DNA of 47,134 bases, taken from assembly GCA_016212465.1 (NCBI GenBank), contig JACRGE010000034.1, positions 1 through 47,134 of the forward strand. The letters run 5' to 3'. This DNA is from Microcaldota archaeon. GTDB taxonomy: Archaea > Micrarchaeota > Micrarchaeia > Norongarragalinales > JACRGE01. The notes beneath the pieces are model-generated. The model ran no database searches. It was given only the letters and a program-made list of their open reading frames with translations, and had not been told where the DNA came from. The stretch's first letter is position 1, and each line of letters starts with the position of its first letter. The translations under genes and the position numbers were made by a program. Positions 33,161 through 41,293 of the stretch are shown here, one piece after another.

Positions 33161-33496
33161 ATGATCGTTACTACCACGGAGAACATTCCTGGGTATGAGA
33201 TAAAGAAATATGTCGGAGTCGTGTGGTCTTCTTCAGCCCGCGCCAAGCATTTGGGCCACGACATTGCTGCAATGGCTAAAGCCGCTCTTGTGGGCGGAGA
33301 GCTTTCTTCTTACCGGAAGATGATGAACGAGGCGAGGAACGACGTGCTCCAGGGCATTATTAAAAACGCGGAAAAAATCGGCGCTAACGCCATCATTGGA
33401 GTCCGCCTCGGTTCAACGCAGATAATGCCTGCCACAGTTGATATTTTCGCCTACGGCACTGCTGTGATAATTGAAGAGGAAAAAAAGAAGAAATAG
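33161..33496 (+). CDS. YbjQ/UPF0145 family protein
   Basis: About 111 residues. MIVTTTENIPGYEIKKYVGV is the family start, followed by helical SSYRKMMNEARNDVLQG and the closing IIKNAEKIGANAIIGVRLGS, then VDIFAYGTAVII. These small proteins form a pentameric dodecin-like assembly; function is unknown, and a metal-binding role has been suggested. ATG 33161 follows GGAGGCGTGAT, a strong site, and a TATA at 33109. A charged EEEKKKK tail ends the protein. The next gene starts 20 bases later, so the two may be co-transcribed. Confidence 0.9.
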   Translation: MIVTTTENIPGYEIKKYVGVVWSSSARAKHLGHDIAAMAKAALVGGELSSYRKMMNEARNDVLQGIIKNAEKIGANAIIGVRLGSTQIMPATVDIFAYGTAVIIEEEKKKK

Positions 33497-33516
33497 CTGA
33501 TTGTTCGGTTGGAAAA

Positions 33517-34065
33517 ATGAATAGACTAATTAGAGAAATGAAGAACGCAGGATACGAACTTATTTCAACTGTTGAAGGTCCCGTCAGGTTCAGAGAGGTT
33601 GAACCTCGCGTCATGTTGGAAACAGTTTTTAAGCAGTGGCGGGAGCTGTATACCGGAAAGCTGCCTGTTGAAAAACCAGGATTGAGAGACCGCCTCGCGC
33701 GGGCAAGGATTGCATGGCAAATAAACCGCGATCCCCTTCATAAAACCTTGGGGGAAAAAGCGAGCGTTTCCAAAGTAACCCATTCTATGCTTTTCCTCAA
33801 GCCATTCGATGAAGAAACTTATGCGCCTTATGGGAGCGGCGTTCCATTTGATCCACGAATACCTTCCTCAAAAAATAAGTCCATTGCCCTTCACTCTGAA
33901 CGCATCCAAGTGGATCCCCTAGTGTCTGATTTTATTAACCGATCGGGGGAAACAAAACACGCTAATGCAACGATTCAGGTAGTCCAACACCCAACTAAGA
34001 AAAAGTATTTCCTTGCGATAATAAGGTTGAGAAATATTGACATAAAGTCCGTCAGGCGCTCTTGA
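33517..34065 (+). CDS. Hypothetical protein, 182 residues
   Basis: Not recognised. It is soluble and basic, with no signal peptide or membrane helix. The N-terminal 65 residues are alpha-rich and Arg-rich (GLRDRLARARIAWQINRDP). The C-terminal half contains HSERIQVDPLVSDFINRSGE and a beta-like ATIQVVQHPTKKKYFLAIIR. No catalytic cluster or zinc site is visible. It starts 20 bases after the YbjQ gene, probably in one operon, and its 3' end overlaps the minus-strand zinc-ribbon gene by 14 bases. The basic character would suit nucleic-acid binding, but that is a guess. Confidence 0.7.
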   Translation: MNRLIREMKNAGYELISTVEGPVRFREVEPRVMLETVFKQWRELYTGKLPVEKPGLRDRLARARIAWQINRDPLHKTLGEKASVSKVTHSMLFLKPFDEETYAPYGSGVPFDPRIPSSKNKSIALHSERIQVDPLVSDFINRSGETKHANATIQVVQHPTKKKYFLAIIRLRNIDIKSVRRS

Positions 34066-34231
34066 AGTCCCTTCTCTTGTCCATCTTTCCCCAGCAGTCT
34101 TTGCAGATGATTTTCCTCTCCCTTTTTTTAATCACTTTCGTGCTCTTCTCGCAGCTCCTGCATACTCTTCTGTTGCAGTAAAAACACTGCTCAAGCCAAT
34201 GGGTTTCCTTAGCGCATCTGTCGCACTTCAT
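34052..34231 (-). CDS. Small zinc-ribbon protein
   Basis: About 59 residues beginning MKCDRCAKETHWLEQCFYCN. Four CxxC pairs (CDRC, CFYC, CRSC, CKDC) can hold two zinc ions, as in B-box- or RING-like or double-ribbon proteins. The rest is basic (KSTKVIKKRERKIICK). ATG 34231 follows AAGGGGATTGG. Its 3' end overlaps the convergent plus-strand gene by 14 bases. It may bind RNA, DNA or a protein; nothing more specific can be read. Confidence 0.8.
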   Translation of the reverse strand: MKCDRCAKETHWLEQCFYCNRRVCRSCEKSTKVIKKRERKIICKDCWGKMDKRRDFKSA

Positions 34232-34307
34232 TCCAATCCCCTTCTGCAAATATGCTAAACAAACGAATTAATCAATAGAATTCGCACTTATTATAGCGCA
34301 GTAGAAA

Positions 34308-34315
34308 TATATAAA
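34308..34315 (+). promoter_or_regulatory. TATA box directly upstream of the 34329 gene
   Basis: TATATAAA is a strong archaeal TATA. Its centre is only about 18-24 bases before the candidate start codons GTG 34329 and TTG 34335, so the mRNA likely has no or almost no leader. Confidence 0.55.
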
Positions 34316-34328
34316 TGCTAATTCAGGT

Positions 34329-34802
34329 GTGAGTTTGTACACTGAGAAAGAGCAGCAGGCGCTGGAAAAAAAGCTCGACCAACTAGGAAAATTCAAGCGA
34401 AGGGAGTGGACAAAAGAGCACTTCATCAAATTACTGAATGAAAAAAGAATCAAAAGGATAGACGAAAATCTGAAGGAAACGAAGAAAAAATACGCCCACT
34501 TGCCTTTGGAAGAGCAGGCAGTCCACATTCTCTACTTCGACCACATGGAAATCAACCCTGAGCACGTTCAAATAGAACGCCTTTCCCCAACCAAGTTGAG
34601 GACAGTCGCGCGCAACTTCTGCCCATACCTTGAGGCCTGCAAGCAACTGGGTTTGGACACCCGGGTCGTTTGCAGGAAGATTGGCGAGCCATCCATTCAC
34701 GAGATGCTCAAGCGAATAAATCCGCGGCTTAAATTTTCCAGAAATTACGACAACATCCGTCCTCACACTGATTTTTGCGAAGAATACTTTGAGCTCGTTT
34801 GA
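34329..34802 (+). CDS. Cysteine-containing protein, ATC-hydrolase-like
   Basis: About 157 residues. A charged helical N-terminus (residues 1-70, Lys/Glu-rich) is followed by a compact cysteine domain: TVARNFCPYLEACKQLGLDT, RVVCRKIGEPSIHEMLKRIN, and a final RPHTDFCEEYFELV. The C-x5-C ... C ... H-x3-C arrangement is reminiscent of the family named after L-2-amino-thiazoline-4-carboxylate hydrolase and may bind metal. The assignment is tentative. Start is GTG 34329, or TTG 34335, which has AGGTG well placed. The methylthiotransferase gene begins 13 bases later, and the two probably form an operon. Confidence 0.75.
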   Translation: MSLYTEKEQQALEKKLDQLGKFKRREWTKEHFIKLLNEKRIKRIDENLKETKKKYAHLPLEEQAVHILYFDHMEINPEHVQIERLSPTKLRTVARNFCPYLEACKQLGLDTRVVCRKIGEPSIHEMLKRINPRLKFSRNYDNIRPHTDFCEEYFELV

Positions 34803-34815
34803 AGTGTGGTTTAAA

Positions 34816-36114
34816 ATGCGCATTTTCATCAAAACATTCGGCTGCACCTTCAACAAAGCAGATTCGGATGGAATTGAAGTGGCTTTGGAACAGAGAGGTC
34901 ACTCCCTCACTAGAAACGAAACGAAGGCAGATTTCATCATCTTGAATACGTGCACAGTAAAGGAAGCAACCCAGAACAAGATTTTGAGAAAAATTTCTGA
35001 AACGGATGGAACAAAGCTCCTCGTAACCGGTTGCTTGGCTCAGGCTTCACCTGAGCTAATTGAAAAAGCAAACCCTTATGCTTCTATTATCGGCATTTTC
35101 CTTCAGTCACGAATTGCAGACGCAGTTGAAGAAATAAAAAAGGGAAATAAACTTGTTTGGAATTCTGGAAAAACTGCTTCGCCTTTACTCCCTAACGTGG
35201 ATGGCGTGATTTCAAGGATAAAGATCGCGCGAGGATGCTTGGGCAACTGCTCTTTCTGTGAAACCAAGTTCGCGCAAGGCAGTTTGGAGAGTTATTCACC
35301 AAAGGAAATATTACACTCCGCGGAGACTGCTGTAGAGAATGGAGCTAGGGAAATCCAGCTCTGCGCCCAGGACACGGGCTGCTATGGCTTTGACAGAGGA
35401 GTTGATTTGGCGGAACTGCTGAATTCGCTTGTGAAAATTGAAGGCAATTTTTTCATTAGAGTTGGAATGATGAACCCCGACCATGCAACTAAATTATTGC
35501 CGAGGCTGCTTTGTTCTTTTTCCAGCCCTAAAATATACAAGTTCATTCACTTCCCCGTCCAATCAGGCAGCGATTCTGTTTTGAAGGCGATGGAAAGACC
35601 GCACTTCGTAAGTGATTTCATTCGAGTCGTTTCCTCATTCAGGGAGCAATTCCCTGAAATCACTATTGCAACCGATGTGATTGTTGGCTTTCCTGGCGAG
35701 TCTGAAGCAGATTTCAAGAAAACGCTTGAGTTGATTGCATTGGTGAAACCAGACGTAGTCAACGTCTCGAAGTTTTCTGCGCGGCCGCACGCAAGAGCAT
35801 CCCAAATGAAGGGCTTGGAGAGATCGGAGATAAAGAGAAGGAGCGGAATCGCAAGCGCGCTCTGCAGACGAATTGCTTTGGAGAAAAACAAGGAGTCTGT
35901 GGGAAAAAAATGTGTGCTACTGATAAATGAAAAAGCGAGAGGATGGATGCAGGGGCGAAATCTTAATTACAAGCCCGTTCTAGTCAAGAAGGGAAACTTG
36001 GGGGAATTCCTTGAGGCTAGGGTTATCCAAGCTGGGCCGAGCCACTTGAAGGCCGAGGTGCTTGAAGGAGCCTTAAGGGATATTTATAATAATTCTTTTA
36101 AATTAAAGTCATAA
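34816..36114 (+). CDS. tRNA t6A37 methylthiotransferase (MtaB/CDKAL1 type)
   Basis: About 432 residues. Radical SAM enzyme adding a methylthio group to N6-threonylcarbamoyladenosine at position 37. Domains in order: UPF0004 N-terminal domain (MRIFIKTFGCTFNKADS, NTCTVKEATQNKI, LVTGCLAQ giving three Fe-S cysteines), radical SAM core with C141, C145, C148 in ARGCLGNCSFCETKFA, FPVQSGSDSVLKAMERPH, VIVGFPGESEADFKKTL, and a TRAM-like C-terminal RNA-binding domain. ATG 34816 is chosen from GTGTGGTTT upstream and the family start; an earlier frame overlaps the previous gene. Same class as the archaeal e-MtaB. Confidence 0.93.
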   Translation: MRIFIKTFGCTFNKADSDGIEVALEQRGHSLTRNETKADFIILNTCTVKEATQNKILRKISETDGTKLLVTGCLAQASPELIEKANPYASIIGIFLQSRIADAVEEIKKGNKLVWNSGKTASPLLPNVDGVISRIKIARGCLGNCSFCETKFAQGSLESYSPKEILHSAETAVENGAREIQLCAQDTGCYGFDRGVDLAELLNSLVKIEGNFFIRVGMMNPDHATKLLPRLLCSFSSPKIYKFIHFPVQSGSDSVLKAMERPHFVSDFIRVVSSFREQFPEITIATDVIVGFPGESEADFKKTLELIALVKPDVVNVSKFSARPHARASQMKGLERSEIKRRSGIASALCRRIALEKNKESVGKKCVLLINEKARGWMQGRNLNYKPVLVKKGNLGEFLEARVIQAGPSHLKAEVLEGALRDIYNNSFKLKS

Positions 36115-36148
36115 TATCTCTTGGGCTTGAAGCGGAGGAGATGCTTGA

Positions 36149-36898
36149 ATGAGTGGCTTCGGCGACATTCTTGAAAATTCTTATGAAGCATATGCGAGGA
36201 ACATAAGACTAATCTCTTTCTTCAGCGTTCCCTTTCTACTCGCCTTCTTGCTTGTGATTGTGTTCAAGCTACCCATATACGTCGCAAACGGCGGAATCTT
36301 TCTGAGATTCGGCAGCATAGAGCGTGGAGACCTCTCCATAACCGATACCCTGAGCATAACCGTAGTGTTCTTGGTAGCGCTTTTCTTGTTTTCCGTCGCC
36401 CTCGCTGCCATAAACCTGTTGATGAAATCCCAGAGGACGCTTGTTCGACTTACGACCGAGAACATAGTACAGGTTGAAGGAAATACCTTCAAGCTCTTTA
36501 CCGTGTTCTTGCTTGCTTTCTTTATAACGCTCGTGGCCAATGTCTACCTCTATAGGTATTTTCTCAACAACACAGTTGGCGCCTTCATTGCGTTACTGGT
36601 TTCACTTGCAGTTGTTTTCGTTCCTCAAGCCGTCGTTATAGACGGCCTCGGCATAATCAAATCTGTGAAAATGAGTTTTTCAGTGGTCTCCCGTAGGGCA
36701 ACATACTTCGTTTTCTTTCTCTTAATCGCTGCCGCGCTCTTGGTCCTAAACGCCTTGATCTTCCTGTGGCTCAGCGGCTTTTTGCCTGCATTAATTTATC
36801 TGCCTTTAGTAATCAATGCGCTGGTGATCCTTCCCTTCCTTGAAGTCCTAAAAACCCAGATTTATCTAAGTAAGTATACGCTCCTCCACAAAATGTGA
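36149..36898 (+). CDS. Polytopic membrane protein (DUF7847-like)
   Basis: About 249 residues with about six helices: 22-42, 72-95, 115-135, 140-165, 185-210 and 214-235. The first 20 residues (MSGFGDILENSYEAYARNIR) form an amphipathic N-terminus typical of the archaeal DUF7847/GDPD-membrane-domain-like family. VVIDGLGIIKSVKMSFSVVS near residue 165-185 is a family-like loop. No catalytic residues. ATG 36149 follows GGAGGAGATG. Probably expressed with its own promoter (AT-rich block at 36080-36115). Function unknown. Confidence 0.8.
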   Translation: MSGFGDILENSYEAYARNIRLISFFSVPFLLAFLLVIVFKLPIYVANGGIFLRFGSIERGDLSITDTLSITVVFLVALFLFSVALAAINLLMKSQRTLVRLTTENIVQVEGNTFKLFTVFLLAFFITLVANVYLYRYFLNNTVGAFIALLVSLAVVFVPQAVVIDGLGIIKSVKMSFSVVSRRATYFVFFLLIAAALLVLNALIFLWLSGFLPALIYLPLVINALVILPFLEVLKTQIYLSKYTLLHKM

Positions 36899-36971
36899 CT
36901 AAGCCCACCTCGTCGAGTGAAATTTTTTATTTCCTTTAAGCTTACGTATTTTCCTTAAAAAGGGTGTAGAG

Positions 36972-39041
36972 ACGGTTATAGTACTGATTTCGGAAAAACC
37001 CCAGGCTGCACTTAGGATAGCACTAGCTTTAGGAGATGGAAAAGCTGTTAAGAAAGTCAAGAGAAACACTCCCTACTTCGAGGTCGAGCGCGATGGCAAG
37101 AAAATTCTTGTCCTACCCGCTGCAGGGCACTTGTACGGCCTCGTGCCGACTGAGCGGGGTTACGGTTATCCTGTGTTTGGGGCGGAGTGGGTGCCAACTT
37201 ATAACGCAAGCAAAGGAGCTGCTTTCACGAAGGGCTATCTGGAAAACATTATAGAATTCTCAAAGGCTTCGGAGGAATTCATTTCCTCAACTGACTACGA
37301 CCTTGAAGGCGAAGTCATAGCGGCCAACATCATTGAGTTCGCTTGCAAGGCCAAAAAAGCAAAGAGAATGAAGTTTTCAACACTCACGACGGAAGAGCTG
37401 GTTGAAGCGTTTGAGAACGTGCTTCCTTCAATAAACACAGGAATGGTTGAAGCTGGGAGGACTCGGCATTACCTTGATTTTGCATGGGGCCTGAGCCTCA
37501 GCAGAGCTCTAATGGCTGCGATAAAGAAGGCAGGCGTGTTCAAGGTGATGAGCATAGGGAGAGTCCAAGGCCCTTCATTGGCCCTTCTCGCAGCTCGCGA
37601 GGAAGAGATTTCCGCTTTTGTTCCAAGGCCATACTGGCAACTCTTCGCCTACTGTAAAGGAGCCCAATTCGTCCATGAGAATGGACAGTTTTTTGAAAAA
37701 AGCGAAGCAGAAACCGCGTTTGGAAGGACGGAGACGGAAGGGGTTGTAAAAAAAGTTGAATGCAGGAAATTGCTTGCGCTTCCGCCGGTTCCCTACGACC
37801 TTACCTCCCTCCAGATTGATGCTTACCGGGCATTCGGTTTCTCGCCTTCCCAAACGCTTGACATCGCCCAGTCCCTATACGAAGGGGGCGTCATCTCCTA
37901 TCCAAGGACCTCTTCTCAAAAGCTTCCTGAAAAACTTAACCTAAAGAAGATTGTGTATCAGCTGAACGAATTGCCTGCCTATGCTCCGCTTGCGTCACAG
38001 CTTATTTCCCAAAATCGTTTCAAGCCACGCGAGGGACCGAAGGAAGATCCTGCTCACCCCGCCATTTTTCCGACTGGCAACAAGCCAAGCAACCTGACTG
38101 TACAGGAAGGAAAGCTCTTTGACCTCATCTCAAAGCGCTTTCTCTCAACCTTTGCTCCTCCTGCAAAGAGGGAGCGAATGAAAGTGGAACTGTTGTTGGG
38201 AAAAGAGACTTTTTTAGCAGAAGGCGCTCGCACCATTGAAGAGGGATGGATTAAATTCTTTGCGCCTTACGCGAGGTTTGATGAAACCATTTTACCGGAT
38301 TTCAAGGAGGGGGAAAGCGTTAAAGCGGAGAAAATTGAAATGGTGGAAAAGGAGACCAAGCCGCCCAAGCGGCTTACTCAAGCCTCCCTCATAAAGAAGC
38401 TGGAGGAGCTTGGACTCGGCACTAAGGCAACGCGCGCAGAAATAATTAAAACACTTTATGACCGAGGCTACGTTTCTGGAAAAAACATCCAAGTTACTCC
38501 CTTCGGTATGGCTGTATACAATTCATTGAGGCACCACTCTCCTGAAATCCTTCGGGAAGACCTAACCCGGAATTTCGAGGAAGAAATGGAGCAGATTCAA
38601 GAAGGAAAAAAGAATCCCGCAGATGTTATAGATGAAGGCAAGGCCGTGTTGACAAGGATTCTAGATGACTTCAGGAAAAAGGAATCCGCCATTGGGGCAG
38701 AGCTTTTGAAGGGCTTGAACGAGGCCCAAAGGGAGGAGATGAACAAGAGCTTGGGGAAGTGCAACCTCTGCAGAGCGGATCTCGTGATAAAGCGAAGCAA
38801 ATATGGGTTTTTCGTGGCATGCTCAGCTTATCCAAACTGCAAGAACACCTTTCCCCTTCCCCGTAATTCCTCTATATCTCCAACAGGCAAAGTATGCGAA
38901 AAGTGCGGCACCCCAATAATAATAGTGAAAAGAAAAGGAAAGAGGACTTTCCAAATGTGCCTAGCAACGAACTGCGAGACCAAAAGAGATTGGGGCAACA
39001 GTAATTATCCCAAAGAAACAAATAATGAAGAGAAAAAGTAG
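36972..39041 (+). CDS. topA: Type IA DNA topoisomerase with non-canonical start
   Basis: About 690 residues. Toprim domain: LISEKPQAALRIALALGDGK (catalytic Glu codon at 36993), LPAAGHLYGLVP, and STDYDLEGEVIAANI. The strand-passage core has SIGRVQGPSLALLAA, GGVISYPRTSSQKLPEKL with catalytic Tyr codon at 37899, and TQASLIKKLEELGLGTKATR. Two Cys4 zinc ribbons end the protein (CNLCRADL ... CSAYPNC; CEKCGTPI ... CLATNC). The frame is open from 36921, but no ATG, GTG or TTG occurs before 37131, which is too late. AGGGTG at 36961-36966 sits before ACG 36972 and ATA 36978. The exact start is unresolved; 36972 is a working choice. Confidence 0.88.
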   Translation, partial: TVIVLISEKPQAALRIALALGDGKAVKKVKRNTPYFEVERDGKKILVLPAAGHLYGLVPTERGYGYPVFGAEWVPTYNASKGAAFTKGYLENIIEFSKASEEFISSTDYDLEGEVIAANIIEFACKAKKAKRMKFSTLTTEELVEAFENVLPSINTGMVEAGRTRHYLDFAWGLSLSRALMAAIKKAGVFKVMSIGRVQGPSLALLAAREEEISAFVPRPYWQLFAYCKGAQFVHENGQFFEKSEAETAFGRTETEGVVKKVECRKLLALPPVPYDLTSLQIDAYRAFGFSPSQTLDIAQSLYEGGVISYPRTSSQKLPEKLNLKKIVYQLNELPAYAPLASQLISQNRFKPREGPKEDPAHPAIFPTGNKPSNLTVQEGKLFDLISKRFLSTFAPPAKRERMKVELLLGKETFLAEGARTIEEGWIKFFAPYARFDETILPDFKEGESVKAEKIEMVEKETKPPKRLTQASLIKKLEELGLGTKATRAEIIKTLYDRGYVSGKNIQVTPFGMAVYNSLRHHSPEILREDLTRNFEEEMEQIQEGKKNPADVIDEGKAVLTRILDDFRKKESAIGAELLKGLNEAQREEMNKSLGKCNLCRADLVIKRSKYGFFVACSAYPNCKNTFPLPRNSSISPTGKVCEKCGTPIIIVKRKGKRTFQMCLATNCETKRDWGNSNYPKETNNEEKK

Positions 39042-39050
39042 AGTGGTTGG

Positions 39051-39830
39051 ATGGACGTTGAAATTTATTTGGACAAGAATGTGATGGAGAACGCAACCCT
39101 GCACTACGAGAAGGCGAAGGAGTGCAGGAAGAAAGCCGAAGGCATTCGCAGGGGAATAGAGGATTTGAAGAAAAAGATTGAAGAGGAAAAGAATGGGATT
39201 GAACGGAAAGAGATTGAGCAAAAGAAAAAAGAGGAAAAGAAAGTCAGGGTAAAGGAGGCTATGAAAAAGGAATGGTTTGAGGTATTTCACTGGTTTTTCA
39301 CAAGCGGCGGTTTCCTCGTAATCGGCGGAAGGGACGCGAAGCAGAATGAACTCGTTGTTTCAAAGCGCATGGAGAAAGAGGATTTGTTCTTTCATGCGGA
39401 CATTCAAGGGGCTTCAGCAGTTGTCATGAAAACTGGCAGAAAAATTCCTGCCGAGCAAGATAAGAGTGAAGCAGCCCAGTTTGCAGCCTGCTATTCCAAG
39501 GCATGGAACAGGGGTTTGGGCAGCGTGGACGTTTATTGCGTTGAAGGTTCGCAGGTGAGCAAGACCGCGCCTTCCGGCGAGTTCGTCCCAAAAGGAGGTT
39601 TCATGATATACGGAAAACGGGAGTGGTTCAGGAACATGGAATTGAAATTAGTTGTTGCGAAAGAAAATGAAAAACCCCTAGTTTTTCCAGCAAACCATTT
39701 AAAAAAACCAAAAGAATTCGTTGAAATAACGCCGAGCGGAGAAAGCAAGTCTTCCGTTGCGAAGAAGATACTCAAACACCTGAATTTGGGCGGGGACTCA
39801 ATAGATTTTCTTCTTTCAATTCTGCCTTAA
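39051..39830 (+). CDS. Short NFACT-R (DUF814) protein with coiled coil
   Basis: About 259 residues. Residues about 15-75 form a Lys/Glu coiled coil. The rest is the NFACT-R RNA-binding domain: WFEVFHWFFTSGGFLVIGGR, DAKQNELVVSKRMEKEDLFF, HADIQGASAVVMKTG, and VSKTAPSGEFVPKGGFMIYG. Full archaeal RqcH/NEMF proteins are about 650 residues with NFACT-N, HhH, coiled coil and NFACT-R; the first two parts are absent here. It could be half of a split RqcH or an independent RNA-binding protein. ATG 39051 follows GTGGTTGG. Nine bases before it topA ends, and a TraB-like gene follows after nine. Confidence 0.88.
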   Translation: MDVEIYLDKNVMENATLHYEKAKECRKKAEGIRRGIEDLKKKIEEEKNGIERKEIEQKKKEEKKVRVKEAMKKEWFEVFHWFFTSGGFLVIGGRDAKQNELVVSKRMEKEDLFFHADIQGASAVVMKTGRKIPAEQDKSEAAQFAACYSKAWNRGLGSVDVYCVEGSQVSKTAPSGEFVPKGGFMIYGKREWFRNMELKLVVAKENEKPLVFPANHLKKPKEFVEITPSGESKSSVAKKILKHLNLGGDSIDFLLSILP

Positions 39831-39839
39831 CGTGAGACC

Positions 39840-40508
39840 ATGGTTTTTGTTTTTCGGGGACCCCATACGCGGGAAACAATCCGAGAATTTCTTAAAAAAG
39901 TGGATGCACTAACGCCTCACAAGATTCTTTTAGAGCTCCCAGATGATGCAGAGGTCCGCAGCGCCCTCTACCGCGCAAGTACAAAAGGGAGGATGGAAGA
40001 AGCAGAGGAAGTGCTTGCCGGCGGAAGAGAAGTCTTCTCAAGATATGCTCCAATACTTGAATACGGATTTCATAAGGGAGGAGTACCTTGTGTTCCCATT
40101 GATTCGCCATCCCTCAGAGGGCAAATGCTTGAAACACGCATCAAAATGGCCCTTACACTCAAGAGTGAATTGGATTCAGAAAGCAAGGCAAGAAAATTGC
40201 TGGAGTTGTTGGAGGAGAGATCGAAAATAACTACGCAAAGAAACAACTACATGAGTAAACGGGTGGAGGATGAAACGGAGTTGTCTAAGATTATTCACGA
40301 AGAACCGGTTGTGGTGGCGCTGATTGGAACCGACCATGAGCTTTCTTCAAAGAAAATCCTTACCCCCCACGAGGAGCTTGCGCAGCCTCTCGCAAGAGAT
40401 TACCCAATAAACCAAGCTGAACAGATGTTGTTGAGCAGAAGGAAAAAAAGTGAGATAATTCACTTTCTGAAACGTAAAATCGAGTCCGGAGAGCTGAAAG
40501 AAGTATAA
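39840..40508 (+). CDS. TraB/ChaN-superfamily-like protein
   Basis: About 222 residues, no signal peptide or membrane helix. Motifs align with the TraB/PrgY order: an early RGPHTRETIREFLKKVDALT with a strand ending LLELPDD, then GVPCVPIDSPSLRG, then RNNYMSKRVEDETE and a terminal VVVALIGTDHELSSKKIL that mirrors the family's RD.YM and VVGAGH motifs. TraB-like proteins may be metal-dependent proteases or act on peptides, but this one lacks the C-terminal membrane helices. Assignment is by motif order, not by a search. Close spacing to the NFACT-R gene implies one operon. Confidence 0.7.
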   Translation: MVFVFRGPHTRETIREFLKKVDALTPHKILLELPDDAEVRSALYRASTKGRMEEAEEVLAGGREVFSRYAPILEYGFHKGGVPCVPIDSPSLRGQMLETRIKMALTLKSELDSESKARKLLELLEERSKITTQRNNYMSKRVEDETELSKIIHEEPVVVALIGTDHELSSKKILTPHEELAQPLARDYPINQAEQMLLSRRKKSEIIHFLKRKIESGELKEV

Positions 40509-40565
40509 CCCCTGCTTTGTGCGTTAATAACGCCTAAACTAATTACGGGCTTGTCTGGAAGAAAA

Positions 40566-41117
40566 TCAACGCTTGAGGTATTCGTTTGCCTTCAGAATTA
40601 GGACGCAGCTTGAGCTGTGAGTGATTTCGCTTGCCATGACTTTGCGCAAGGCTTCTTCAAACTTCATTCTGCTAGCCTTAATGGTTTCGCTTCCTTCTTG
40701 GCGTGCCTTGGTGAAAGAGAGCTTTCGGGCAAGAAAGAGCTTTGTAGGAGAAACTACTATGGTCGTGAAGGGGTCGACTTGCCCCAAGTCCGTCCAAGTC
40801 TCTGCGGCGATTCCTAGTTCTTCCAAGAGTTCGCGTTTCGCAGCTTCAATAGGTGTTTCTTTTTCTTCTATCCCGCCACTCACCACTTCCAAGCTTTCGC
40901 GGTTCACTCCGTAGTGAAACTCTTTGGTTAAATAAACGAATCCCTCGCCATCCAAGGGAAGCACTGAAACCCCGGGCTTCACTTCAACTATTGCATGAAT
41001 TCCTGGCTTGCCATCAGGCCGAATTACCTTGTCTTCCCTCACCTTAATCCAAGGGTTCTCGTACTTTATCGCAGTTCCGAGAACGGTCCAAGGGCCGCGT
41101 TTGGTTAGCTCTGGCAT
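40566..41117 (-). CDS. Nudix hydrolase, ADP-ribose pyrophosphatase-like
   Basis: About 183 residues. The Nudix box is complete: G81, E87, R95-E96-L97, E99-E100, G102 in GGIEEKETPIEAAKRELLEE. N-terminal WTVLGTAIKYENPWIKVRED and YLTKEFHYGVNRESLEVVSG are typical of the ADP-ribose pyrophosphatase branch. It hydrolyses a nucleoside diphosphate linked to another moiety. ATG 41117 is chosen because a TATA box (plus positions 41141-41147) lies about 27 bases upstream; the in-frame ATG at 41141 overlaps that box and cannot be transcribed from it. The mRNA should be leaderless. Confidence 0.92.
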   Translation of the reverse strand: MPELTKRGPWTVLGTAIKYENPWIKVREDKVIRPDGKPGIHAIVEVKPGVSVLPLDGEGFVYLTKEFHYGVNRESLEVVSGGIEEKETPIEAAKRELLEELGIAAETWTDLGQVDPFTTIVVSPTKLFLARKLSFTKARQEGSETIKASRMKFEEALRKVMASEITHSSSCVLILKANEYLKR

Positions 41118-41140
41118 GGAAGTATTTAGTGCGAGAAGCA

Positions 41141-41147
41141 TATTTAA
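41141..41147 (-). promoter_or_regulatory. TATA box for the Nudix gene, leaderless
   Basis: Minus-strand TTAAATA centred about 27 bases before ATG 41117, so transcription should start at the ATG. Confidence 0.6.
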
Positions 41148-41262
41148 GATCGCGCCACTAGCCTTTCTTCAAATCCCATACGCAGGAGGCTGGTGTTTAA
41201 GACACAACCAACTTTTTCCCGAATTTATGCACAAAGCCAAAGCCCTCCCTCCCACAAAAGGC

Positions 41263-41269
41263 TTAAATA
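41263..41269 (+). promoter_or_regulatory. TATA box for the HTH gene, leaderless
   Basis: TTAAATA centred about 28 bases before ATG 41294, with no Shine-Dalgarno between. The Nudix promoter about 120 bases away has the same sequence in the opposite direction. Confidence 0.6.
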
Positions 41270-41293
41270 TGTGCATTTTGCATAATATTAACC

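Noticed and set aside
37131-39041. Topoisomerase starting at TTG 37131
   Set aside because: It would remove the first part of the toprim domain including the catalytic Glu; homology-like sequence extends to about 36970.
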